64,000 bases of DNA from Hemileia vastatrix (Eukaryota > Basidiomycota > Pucciniomycetes > Pucciniales > Zaghouaniaceae). The stretch lies in assembly GCA_030280995.1 (NCBI GenBank), contig JASXTE010000017.1, forward strand, positions 20,699,998 to 20,763,997, written 5' to 3'. Positions 31,500 to 42,571 of the stretch are shown one piece after another. Below the pieces are notes generated by a model, which saw nothing but the letters and a program-made list of their open reading frames with translations, ran no database searches and was not told where the DNA came from. A program made the position numbers and the translations under genes. Numbering within the stretch: the stretch's first letter is position 1; every line of letters begins with the position of its first letter.

Positions 31500-34400
31500 G
31501 AAAAGGGTTAAATTTAAAAATTAAATGAAATATTTTCCTACTAATATTGATTCTGATTCTGACAAAGAAGGGAATTCCTTTGATGAAATTTTAAATGGCA
31601 ATACAAAAATTCATATATTTTACCTCAAGCTTATGTAGATGTGGAAGCAGCAAAATATAAGAAGGTAGCAAATAAAATCTGACCGATTAATGAACCACTA
31701 CCTGCTGAATTAAATCCACCTTTGAGAAGACCAAGGCTATCAAGAGATCCTTATGAATGTCCCTTGGTGAAGAATCCGCCTGAATTTACTGAAACATCAA
31801 GAATCACTTTTAATAGATTAGGTGTTGTTAATTTTGGACCTGATGGTTAATAGTCTGGAGAAAAGAAGAAGTTGTTGTTGGATGTGATGGTCAAGCAAGA
31901 GAAGGCCATTGCTTTTGTAGAAGAGGAGAGGGGTGTGTTGAAGCATTCCTATGGGGAGCCTTACAAGATTCCTGTGGTATTTCATGAACCTTGGCAGTAA
32001 AAACCAATCCCAATTCCGGCTTCATTAAAAGAAACTTATATCAAAGTTGTCAGGGAATGGATTTGCACTGGACTGTATGAGCAATCATCATCAAGTTATT
32101 CTAGTCCAGTATTTTGTATCAAGAAACCAAATGGAAAACTTAGAGTAGTTCATGATCTCAGGGAATTAAATAGGGTTACAATAAAGGATGCTGGTATACC
32201 ACCTATTTCTGAGGAGCTTGTGGAAGTGTTTTCTGGGAGAGTGTGTTATGGTTTAGGAGATATTATGGGGGGGATATGATGAGAGAGATTTTCATCAAGA
32301 CTCTAGGCCTCTCACTACTTTTGATACACCACTAGGACAATTACAATTGACAAGATTACCTCAAGGAGCAACAAATTCAGTTGCCGTTTATCAAGTTCAG
32401 ATGGCTTGGATTCTTCAAGATGAAATTTCCCAATATGCTGGTATCTTGATTGACAATGGAGGAATGAAAGGACCTTCAACAGATTACGATAATGAAATGT
32501 TGGAGGAGAACCCAGGGATACGAAAATTCATCTGGGAGAATGCAATCACTTTATTGAGGATCTTGTTTAGAATTGAAGAATCTGGTTTAACTATTTTGGG
32601 TTCAAAATTTTCATGTTGTGTGCCAGCTTTAGAGATTTTAGGTCATGTGGTATATAGAGAGGGTAGGATTATGTCCAAGAAGAAAGTGAATAAAATTCAG
32701 TCCTGGCCAAGACCCAAGAATACAACCAAAGTTACGGGGTTTTTAGGCATATGTGTTTATTTTTGAATGTTTATCAAGGACTTTTCTTCATTGGCAGCTC
32801 CGTTGAGAAGGTTGACAAGAAAGAATGAAGAGTGTGAAATGGCATTTGAGAGATTTAAGAAGGTTGTGTGGAAATATATATTCCTGCACAAGTTAGATTA
32901 TGGAAAAAATGCTGGTAGGATTTATTTAGCAGTTGGCTCAAGTCAGGTTGCTGCTGGGGCAGTTTTGTCTCAGATGGATAAAACTGGTTACATTAGGCCA
33001 GTTAGGTATGAATCTGTGGTATTCACCAAAGTTTAATTAAGATATTCTCAGCTGAAATTGGAACTGTGTGGAGTGGAAAAGATTTTAAGGAAGCTTCAAA
33101 ATGTTTTGTGGGGTCAACACTTCGAATTTAAAGTGGATGTGAAATCTTTAATTCAAATGATTAATTCCCCAAGCTTACCAAATGCACCTATGACTAGATG
33201 GGTAGCATTCATTCAACATTGTTCTTTTGACTTAGCTAATAAGCCTGGAAAAAATTTTACTATGCCAGATGGTTTGTCAAGGAGACCACCCACTGAATAT
33301 GATTTAGACTCAGAAGAGTTCAATGAAGATATACCTATGATTAAAGCCAGCACTAAAGGAGCTGAAGACTTTCCATACCTCCCCCATGAGGTTAAACTGG
33401 CAGGACTATTGTGTTTAGATGATTGTGATGAAGACCTCCATCAAGAGGATAAACTGGAAAATTACTTTTATGTTGAGGAAATTGGTGTGAATAAATTTGG
33501 TGAAAAAGAGGTAAAAGAAGATGTTGTGTATATAGATGAATATGGAGTGGTAGTTTGAGATAGTAGTAGTTTAAGGAAGGGTTTATATGTTGTAGAATTA
33601 GAGAATTTAGTTAAAAAGAGGATGGACAAATCTATGTGTATTAAGGGTGAAGAAGAGAAAGAGGTATTTTCAAATTGGGTTTCTAAGATGTCAAAAGGTT
33701 TAAAAAAAGATTATTGACATAGTTCAATCAAGAATTAAATTTTTGGTCAAAATCTATTGGCTAATTCATGTGCAGGTGATATTGGTGATAGAGAAGCGCC
33801 CATTGATTTTATATTAATTGATTTTCAAGATCAAGTCTGGGGTCAGACTGATTTTTATTTGTTGTTGGTCAAATATTTATTGACTTTAGAAAGGCCAGAA
33901 GATTGTGAAGACAATGAATGGGTGGAAATAAAAAGGAAGTCATCTAAGTTTTACTTATCTGGTTGAGGATTAATGAAAAGAAGGTATCAAAATCTTCAAG
34001 TAGTTTTAACTCAAAAGAAAGGGCAAGAATTAGTTTTAAAGTCACTGAATGAAGATCTTGGGCATAGAGGCGTTGGAAAAACGTTCAGAAGAATTGTTGA
34101 TTGATTTTGGTGGTCAGACATGAAGATGGCTGTTAAACAGTGGGTTCAGTCATGGGAAGAATGTCAAATAAAAAGTTATTTAAGGCAAAAGAACCTGGAG
34201 ACGCTACTGGAGGAAATACTCTCTTTGGAAGGGTTAGATTGGATGCCATTCATATTAAGGAGGGACGGTATAAGTATTTAATTGTAGCCAGAGATGATTT
34301 ATCTGGTTGCGAAGAGGCAGAACCTCTTATTAAGTTGACTTCCAAAAATGTGGCAGAATTTATTTTGAAAAATTGGGTGTATTGATATGGAGTTATAAAA

Positions 34401-34734
34401 TTGGTAACAGTAGATGGAGGTCCTGAGTTTGGGACAGAGTTTAGAGAAGCTATATCAAAAGTTGGGTCAAAGGTTAGGGTAGCAACCCCTTATTATCCTG
34501 AAGCTGAAGGTGTGGTTGAAAGAGGGAATTAATTTATTAAGAATGCTTTAGTAAAAATGTGTGGGTTGAGTGCTGAAAAGTGGAGGCATTTTTTTCCTTT
34601 AGTTTTATTTGCTGATCAAATTACTGCCAAAAGGACAACCAGATTTTTGCCCTATGAACTTGTTTTTGGACAGAAAGCAGTTTTACTGGTTGATTTTTAA
34701 GCTGAATCATATCTTGGAGTTGACAGGGACACAG
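31500..34734 (+). pseudogene. pol: E5 Gypsy pol, 5' part (interrupted by E4)
   Basis: RT starts near 31690 (LNPPLRRPRLSRDPYE). A run of seven G near 32266-32272 has one base too many and shifts the frame before the catalytic region. That region reads ILIDNGGMKGP near 32450, so the second Asp of the FIDD motif is Asn. RNase H (AVGSSQVAAGAVL) also has Gly for the first Asp. LSRRPP is near 33280. The integrase keeps VSK-like zinc remnants, RLDAIHIKEG and TVDGGPEFG near 34420, with several stops. At 34734 the E4 LTR begins; the protein continues at 57564. Confidence 0.8.
33378..33457 (+). repeat. Tandem pair of hairpin motifs in the E5 linker
   Basis: CCTC/GAGG stems start at 33378 (loop CCCCAT) and 33435 (loop CATCAA), each followed by WTAAACTGG. 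They encode LPHEVKLAG and LHQEDKLEN. Confidence 0.65.
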
Positions 34735-35623
34735 TGTAAACAATCCTATAGTACTAGCTATAGGCCTTGACTAAGGGAGTTGAAGAAAAACCAGAGAGAA
34801 AATCCCTTGTCTCCTTAGAAAAATAAGTGACATTGACCTGTTGCAGAAAATTGGAGATCTGTTTGCTAGACCCTCTAATTAAACACACTTGACCCCTTTA
34901 AAAGTGAAGATAATAGTCCCAGACAGACTACCAGAAAGAGTTGAAATGAACAGTAATATATTCCAACAAAACACAAGCCAATGAGACAGTGAGGAATAGA
35001 GAGGTGATGAGTAAAGAGATAAGATGATCTTCTAAAAATCTTTCCACAAACACATCATACAGCCAGTGCACAGACCACCCTGACCAATTCCCCACCCAAA
35101 ATCCAGCTTTCCCAGCCTTTTAATGCATAAAAGTGTATTTTAGCGCCTCCCCAGCACCCAGGCGGGCAGGCCGCTTCTAGGCCCTAAAACGCCCATACAA
35201 CCAATAAAAACCCTAAAAACCCTAAAAACCCATAACTTCACTAATAAACAAGATAAACACACATAAGACATACCAAAATGAAAAGAAAATAAAGTAAAAT
35301 AAGCTGAGACATAATAAGTTACCCAAGCTTAATCCCACATAAGCACCGCTTAGCAATAAACGTCCGATAAATACCAATAACAACACCCTAACTACCCTAT
35401 AAAACAAGGTAACCACCCATAAGGGATAGGAAAATGACGATAAAAGAAAGGAAATTAAGCTGGGAAATAATAAGTTACCCTAGCTTAAGCCTCAATAAAC
35501 ACTACTAACTATCACCTAAAGATGAGAAAATCCACTAATAACACCATAACCCCAATAACACCCTACATACCAAATACCCCCAAATATGCACCTCAAAGGC
35601 CTACCCAGGTTTGGATCACCACA
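34735..35623 (-). repeat. E4 3' LTR
   Basis: On the plus strand it starts TGTAAACAATCCTATAGTAC and ends GGTTTGGATCACCACA. It matches 56674-57563 throughout. The PPT complement TCCTCCCTCCAAT follows at 35624-35636. Confidence 0.85.
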
Positions 35624-35636
35624 TCCTCCCTCCAAT

Positions 35637-37230
35637 CAAGAATGTCCCCATTCTTCCTTCGCCAACAGCCATGTTTGAACACCTCTCCAGAATCTTTACA
35701 AACAGCCCATTTATCTCTTACACCAGATCCTATTCCATCCTAAGTGAACTTCTGAACCAGCAATCCAAGCTTCTTCGTTAAAACTTCTCTCGCACCATGC
35801 CTTAAAATTCAATCTATCCCTGTGAAAAAAAAACTCTTTCTTCTGTTCCTGAATTCCAACTCTGGCTTTACCAGCCTCCAACAATGAAAAGTGATATCCA
35901 GTTGACAAGTCTTCCTGACTATAACCTTCTACCAGCATAAAAAATTTCCTCATTTTATATTCTTGGGGGACTCACAACCCTCAGTTTAAAGTCTTGGGTG
36001 ACTAACAGCCCTCAGTTTAAAGTCTTGGGGGACTAACAGCCCTCAGTTTATAGTCTTGGGGGACTCCAAAAAAATCCTCAGTTTATAGTCTTATGGGTCT
36101 GAAAAAACCTGAATCACAGAACCCAGAACCAGAGATCAACCAGAAAAAGATTTAGAGAAGTAACTAACTTTCTGGGGTAATTGTATATAGAGCTTCCAGC
36201 CCATCAGTCACCCCCAAACTTTCCTTTACAAAATTCAGAAGTTCCCCCTTGGATCCTTCTGCCTTTAAACTTCCACATCACACTGCCTCCTATTCCTCAG
36301 TTTATAGTCTTGGGGGACTTACCATCAACAATCCTCAGTTTAAAGTCTTGAAGGACTAACACAGTTTTCAGTTTAAAGTCTTGATGGACTAATTCTTGAC
36401 AAAATCTTGAAACCAGCCAGTTTAAAGTCTTGGAGTACTACTAGATACACAGTAGTAAAATTAAATTCTTGATTAAATCTTTAACAACCAGCCAGTTTTA
36501 AGTCTTTATGGACTAACAGAATTTTCAGTTTAAAGTCTTGATGGACATAAAAACCTCAGTTTAAAGTCTTGGGGGACTAACAGCCCTCAGTTTAAAGTCT
36601 TGGGGGACTAAAAGAATTTTCAGTTTAAAGTCTTGGGGGACTCCAAAAAATCCTCAGTTTATAGTCTTGGGGGACTTTCCTTAAAAAAATCTTGAGCCCA
36701 TAATTAAAAGCTCAGTATTAAGTCATGAAGGACTTTCCAGAAAAAAAAATCTTGAAGATATATCCCATAATTAAAAAAAAATAATAATAATTCAGCTTGA
36801 AGTCTTAAAGGACCTTCCAGAAAATAATCTTGAAGATATAGCCCATAGATCCCCAAACCAAAAACCATCAAGGCCAAAATATTTAACCTCCATTTATAAA
36901 TAAAACAAAATAAAATGGTATCCCCCAGCCAATTTATGAGCTGACCCCCTGATACCTTACCCACATCCAAGGGCACCTTGATGTGGTCACACCTAAAAAA
37001 TTTAATTTTTTTATTTTTATTTTGACTCCTCCTCTTCTACCAAAAACATTGCCAGAGCCCTATCTTGAGCCTTTGAACAATCATATCCTCCATAAAATAT
37101 TGAAAGAAAAAAGATAAAAAAAGAAAATAATCTTGAATCCACCACTTTCACATCCAAAACCCTAAAACCACATAGCAAATCCAGCTCCAGGTCAGCAGAA
37201 AAGATCACTGGGTGGGCTCCCTTCAATACT
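35637..37230 (-). other. E4 3' region with dense hairpin array
   Basis: No gene is supported. Motif copies start (plus-strand CAGTTT) at 35982, 36013, 36044, 36079, 36299, 36341, 36370, 36419, 36494, 36528, 36558, 36589, 36621 and 36655, with decayed copies after 36700. HP-A lies at 36174-36213, HP-C at about 36905-36990 and half of HP-B at 37205-37230. Spacing is exactly 31 bp for the first three and irregular later. Confidence 0.7.
35955..36735 (-). repeat. Array of about 16 hairpin motifs
   Basis: On the minus strand each copy is AGTC, six bases ending AA or AT, GACT, then TTTAAACTG or TATAAACTG. Most copies keep a perfect four-base stem. Loops vary (CCCCAA, CATCAA, CTTCAA, CATAAA). Confidence 0.8.
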
Positions 37231-37235
37231 TAAAA

Positions 37236-37383
37236 TGAAAGAACCTTATATGTATGAAAAGAAGCAGTTGTTAAAAAAACTGTTCAGCCCTTAAGAATGG
37301 TCTTTGCCGCTAGTTACCTTATATGTATGAAAAGAAGCACTCGTTAATAAAAATGTTCTGCCATTAAGAATGGTCTTTGCCGC
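37236..37383 (-). repeat. Copia 3' LTR, outer part
   Basis: It contains two copies of the roughly 75-bp internal repeat (ACCTTATATGTATGAAAAG to TGCCGCTAGTT). The second is cut by E3 at 37383. The LTR resumes at 50341. Confidence 0.85.
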
Positions 37384-38474
37384 TGTAGACAATCATATGG
37401 TACTAGCTATAGGCCTTGACCAAGGGAGTTGGAGAAAAACCAGAGAGAAAATCCCCTGTCCCTTTAAAAAAATAAGTGAGATTTACCTGCTACAGTAAAT
37501 TGGTTCCTGTTTTGCTAAAGACCCTTTTCCAATACACTTGACTGCTTGATGAGCCAAGAAAGTAGTCACCAGACAGACTACCAGACCTAATAACTGAAAT
37601 GTAGAACAATGTCCACACCAGAGACAGCAAAGATACTTGATGTAGGCTGCAAATCCACACCAGAGACAGCAATAATACTTGCTATAGCTTGCAAAACTAT
37701 AACAGAGAAAACAGTTGCCAAAGTTAAGTTAAATGAAGAACTCACTTGCAACAAACACAGCCAATTGTGGCCAGAAAACAGTGAAAACTGAGTGAGGAAC
37801 AATGATATCACCTCTGGATGGTTGTATGATGATTAAGGTTGCCCCAAACTGTCTTATTCACTATATACACACAGACCACTATCAAAGTGCTAATGCGCAC
37901 CCACCAATCTGGCGCCTGTACCCCCCAAATTGCATAAAAAGCCCTCCAGAAGCGCTCCCCAACTTTCTAAAACAGAGGTGGGCGGGCCGCCTGATGTCGG
38001 AGGTGCCGCCTGAAGCCGCAGGGCCTCCCTGAAGCCAGAGAACCACTAAAAATACCCAATCTACTTAGAAAAACTAACTACAACTACTAAAACTTTAAAA
38101 CACGGAATTTCACTATAACAAAATCGTGACATAAAATATAGAGAAAAATTAGCTCTATCCAACGGTACTAAGCACTTAACCCTAAGACATAACGTTAACC
38201 CGAAAAACACGAAAAACAAAATTAAACTGCTATCTTTTTAAATGAAAAATGAGGAAATGACTCCTTAAAACCTAGAATATGAAAAATGTCTTCAAGACAT
38301 AAAATATAGAGGAAAACCAGGGCTATCTAATGATAGTACCAACATACCCGCAGACCCAATATCCACGGAATAAAACCAGAATAATTCCTAATTCCTTAAC
38401 AGATGTCTATTAAGACATGCATAAACAACTCCAAATCACGCAACAAAGACCCCTGCCAATGTTGGAAGACCACA
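37384..38474 (-). repeat. E3 3' LTR
   Basis: On the plus strand it runs from TGTAGACAATCATATGG to GTTGGAAGACCACA. It is close to the 5' LTR along its length. A direct repeat ACACCAGAGACAGCAA occurs twice (37615, 37658). The PPT complement TCCTCCCTCCAAT follows at 38475. Confidence 0.9.
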
Positions 38475-38487
38475 TCCTCCCTCCAAT

Positions 38488-39163
38488 TAAGAATTTTCAC
38501 ATTCTTTCTTCCTCAAACCATCATGTTCAGCCTTCTTTTCCAAACATGCCTCTGAAATGGGTCCTTGCCAATACTGCATTGACAATAATCTAATCTGCGC
38601 AATGACACCACCTGTCCATCCATACAGAAGGTCCTGCGATGTCTTCTAACTAGAAAGAAGCCCTGCTACAGACCTGGTCCATTATCTTCTACAACAGATT
38701 CACCTCCACCTCAACCTGGTCCATCTTCTACCAGCACCAAAAGTTCTAGGCCATCCATCCTGATACCCAGATTAATCAAAAAGCTTCACCCTTCCCAGAA
38801 GAGTGCCACAACCCATAAAACAACAAGTTCAACCATCTCTGGTCCATCTGATAGTAAGGAACTTTTATTTCTTCCTTCAACTTAAAAACTGATGACTTCT
38901 CAGTTCCTCCATCTTCTGATAGTGATGATAACAATGTGGGATCCATTGCACCACCAACATTAAACCACTTTCCCACCATCAAGGCCAAGTTTCAACAACA
39001 CACATCTCAACAGAAACAACTTCTGCTACACTACTTCCAATCAAATCCTGCTAGAGATCCACAGGACATTGACAACAGAAGACACCTCATTCACCAGTTC
39101 AAGGCTAATTCTGAACACTTCATTTCATCTCTTGATTCGCTCTGTAATTCCACTAGTACTTGA
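38488..39163 (+). pseudogene. Antisense Zn2Cys6-like fragment of E3 (nearer the LTR)
   Basis: Near 38562 the plus strand reads PCQYCIDNNLIC, a perfect C-x2-C-x6-C, followed by a 12-residue spacer and CDVF then a stop where C-x2-C-x6-C would be expected. Downstream stops occur before a reading at about 38936-39163 (NHFPTIKAKFQQHTSQQKQL to LCNSTST) that looks like a helical C-terminus. It lies antisense to E3. It is too damaged to assign a start or introns. Confidence 0.4.
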
Positions 39164-39214
39164 GTTTGATTCAGAAAAGAAAAATTGACCACACCCTCTA
39201 TAGGATGAAACCAC

Positions 39215-39610
39215 AAACAACCCTCAGTTTTAAGTCTTGGGGGCCATCCTCTTTTTATAGTCTTGGGGGACTCAAAAACCCTCAGTTTAAAGTCTTGGGG
39301 GACTCAAAAACCTAAATCATAAACCCAGAACCAGAGATAAACCACATTAAGACACAGAGAGAAAACTAACATTCTGGGGTAATTGTGAATAGAGCTGCCA
39401 GCCCATCAATTACCCCTAAACTTGCCTTTGCTGAATTCGGAGGCTCCCCCTGTGGATACCCTCCACCAATCTTTCAAACCCAACTCCAACAACAACACAC
39501 ATTCCTCAGTTTATAGTCTTGGGGGACTAAACCACAACCATAAATTTTCAGTTTAAAGTCTTGATGGACTACAAAAATTCCAGTTTAGAGTCATAGAGGA
39601 CTGACAGAAT
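39215..39610 (-). repeat. Hairpin motifs and HP-A of E3 near its antisense genes
   Basis: About six motif copies (39224, 39240, 39281, 39505, 39550, 39583) have AGTC/GACT stems. HP-A lies at 39375-39417 (GGGGTAATTG with CAATTACCCC). Confidence 0.7.
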
Positions 39611-39749
39611 CTTGCATAAATCTGACCCAGCCAATTTCATGCAATACACCCACAGCTAGACCCGCAGAGCGTCCGCCTTCACTTCATCTTCTACTCATCA
39701 CTGACAAAATTCTTCTCGTATCATTCTCATCATCTTTAAACCACAGATC

Positions 39750-41184
39750 ATGTCTGGATCCCCTGCTGTTGACTCCTCTAATCTTCCTTGCTTCACTGCT
39801 CCCAGGGACTATGCCTGCAAACAGTGCATCCACATGTGCAGACCTTGCACATTCACTCTTCCAACTCCTGAAGCCAAATTCTACAACAGGGCTTGTGACT
39901 CTTGCTATTCCAAAAAGAAGAAATGTGACAGTGATGCCCACTATCCTATTCCTCCGCCTTCTCCTTCTCACAAGTACATCTCCAGATCCCCTACCAGGTC
40001 TCCAGAACTTGGTCCATCCTCTTCCTCTCTCTCTTCAGCTCCTTCCAGAATATCCAGAAGCTCAGCTTCCCCCACTCTTCCCAAAAGACCAGCCTTAGCT
40101 TCTCAAGAAACTGCTTTTATCACTGCTAAATTAGCTCCAAAATCTTCGAAATCAACCCCTAGGCTTCTAGACCGCGTCCAGGCGGCCCGCCCGCCTCACC
40201 AAACAGTGAAAATCAGGGCCAAAACCTCCAAAAACAGCCAGAAAACAGCCAAATTCAATCAAACAACAAAAACAACTCTACACAATCACCTCCTACTGCT
40301 CCCAGAGCAATGAAATCAACCCTTTCAAAGTCCAAAAGCGCCAAAATTTCCAAATTTCTAAGAGACCTGCCAAAGGACCCCAGGAAGAAAACAGAACACC
40401 CAGCACTGCACCAAGACAACAAATTTGTCCCCAATCAAGGCAACGCAACTAAACCTCTCCTCTGTCAGCCAACTATTCTTCTGAAATTTCTATTCCTTCA
40501 AAACCTCCATCCAGAAGCAATCAATCTGCTTCCAAATCACCCTCTTCTGCTCCATCTTTCAACCATCCTGGTACTCCATCACCAGTACCTCCTCCAACTG
40601 AACCAAGCAGAACTATTAACAACAACAACAACAGCAACAACAACAATCCTGCTGCTATAACTAGGCCCCAGGAAGATCAGAATCCCAGTTCACCTTCTCA
40701 GGATCCTTCAGAAGAAGACCAAGAGAATCTGTATCTTTCTTTGATTGATCCTCCTACTATGAACATGCCAAATTCTTCAGAAGTCCAAATTCCGGCTGCT
40801 TACAGATTTGATGAGCTTCCAATCTGTAAGTACCATATTAATTCATCTAATTTCTTCAACAAAAATAATTACTGATTCAATTCTTCTTGTCTAGTTGGCA
40901 CCCCTCCTCCTGAAACTACTATCGGAGTTGGCCAACCTCTAGAAACTTCTTTGACCCTGGATTATGGAGACATAAAACAACACCTAAGCACCATGTGTTC
41001 AAACATGTTGAAAGCCTTTGCCCTCCATGGACCTTTGAATGATTTTGAAAAATCCCTAAGAAAGCGCCTACTGGACGAACACTGGAAGATGTCTAGGATC
41101 ATTAAGCTCACCTTCCAGCACTCCATTCCTGCCTCTTCTTATTCCTCCTCTGAACTTCCATCCAAACCCATTCCTGACCATTAA
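39750..41184 (+). pseudogene. Antisense Zn2Cys6-like protein gene of E3
   Basis: The ATG is at 39750. Residues C23-x2-C26-x6-C33-x15-C49-x2-C52-x6-C59 form a complete GAL4-type signature with a KKKK run before the last Cys. A long Ser/Pro-rich low-complexity region follows, where two frame changes are needed (near 40260 and 40430). Then come an Asn run, an acidic stretch (QDPSEEDQENL) and RFDELPI. An intron (about 40830-40893, GTAAGT...TTGTCTAG) joins in frame to FGTPPPETTIGVGQPLETSL and a helical C-terminus ending at 41184. It runs against the E3 transcript, so splicing shows a separate promoter. The role is unknown; regulation of the element or of host genes is possible. Confidence 0.65.
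40830..40893 (+). other. Intron of the antisense gene in E3
   Basis: GTAAGTACC to TTGTCTAG. Removing it preserves the frame (ATC T + TT GGC). In E3's genomic RNA the complement would not be a splice site, so reverse transcription would not remove it. Confidence 0.65.
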
Positions 41185-42571
41185 AACCCATATAATCTCT
41201 CCAGTAGGATGCACTTCAAACAACACAGTGCTTCCCACAACCCCAACAAAGAACAAAAACGACATCATAATCCAGACCAGCCTCCAGAAGCTTGATCATC
41301 CAGACAATGATCTCCTGCAAAAAGATTAGAAATATAATAATAAAATAAAACAACAAAATAATTTCTGTTTTTTTTTTCTTTTTTTTTTTTTTTAAAAAAA
41401 CAGCACCTTATTCTACTAAACTACTAATCATAAGAAAATTTGAAAATAAAATGTAAATGAACTAAATAAAATAATATGAAATAAATAATTATATAAAAAA
41501 TTAGTATCCCCCAGCAAATTGATGAGCTGATCCCCTGATACCTTACCCTTATCCAAGTGTACCTTGATGTGGATACACAATAAAATATTTTAAATGATTA
41601 ACAATAATAAAAAAAAAATCAGAGATTAAAGAAGATAATAAAAGTAATGAAACACAGAATTAAATGAAAATTTTAAAATAAAAAAGAAAATAGCATTGCC
41701 CGGCCAATTGATGAGCCTTTCCCCACTAATGCTTGCCCACATGCAGGTGACCCTGATGTGGTAACACACTACATATTTTGATTTTATAATCTTAAACACC
41801 CCCATAAAAAAATTAAAAGAAAAAAAGAGAAAAAAAAAACTAATCTAAAACCACAATCTAGAAAAACATAACTACAAAATCAAAGACATTACAGCTCCAT
41901 AGATGGTCCAGTAAGAGAAAGTCCAGTCCATAGAAATGATCACTGGGTGGGCTCCCTCCAATAAGTAAAAATGATGGGAGACCACCAGTGATCCACCGCC
42001 AATCCAAGAGAACCAAAGATAAAGAAGCCAGTCCCAAACCAGTTTAAAGTCATAGTGGACTTAAACCTGAATAATAAACAACAGAACTAGAATTCAAATA
42101 GGAAAAACAAAAGACCTGAGTCAGACATTCTGGGGTAACTTTTCTACAGAGCAGCCAGCTCATCAGTTACCCCCACACTTGCCAAAATAAAATCTAGAAG
42201 CCCCCCCTTGGGTACCTTCTAACCAACAAAACAGCACATCCAACACCATAAATTAAAACCAATAAAAGTGAAGAGTCTGGCACATGAAAACCATTGGAAT
42301 TTCCAGTTTAAAGTCATAGAGGACTTAAACCTGTGAAAAGAAACCAATACTAGAGTTCAACCAACTTAAGAGAAAGGGTTGGAAACAGACAATCTGGGGT
42401 AACTGTAGATAGAGAAGCCAGCCCATCAGTCACCCCCATACTTGCCAGGGAAAAATCTAGAGGCCCCTCCCATGGGTACCCTCTAACAAAAATTTCCAAC
42501 AAACAGATGCATAGCATCACCACAAAAAACCAAAATTAAAGAATAGTCCGTAGTTTATCCTCATTGCGGAG
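41185..42571 (-). other. E3 3' non-coding region with hairpins
   Basis: Reading from pol: the motif at 42549-42573, HP-A 42395-42437, the motif 42303-42324, HP-A 42131-42175, the motif 42039-42060, HP-B 41938-42000, then HP-C twice (41705-41770, 41510-41578). The same order of elements is found in E2, E4 and E5. A poly-pyrimidine run lies near 41370-41393. Confidence 0.7.

Noticed and set aside
35955..36735. CRISPR-like array (31-bp regular repeats)
   Set aside because: Spacing is regular only for three units, gaps are repeat-derived, and the units belong to a hairpin motif spread through retroelements of a eukaryotic genome.
39684..39971. Minus-strand Arg-rich frame
   Set aside because: Shadow of the Zn2Cys6 exon on the plus strand, where the cysteine spacing is conserved.
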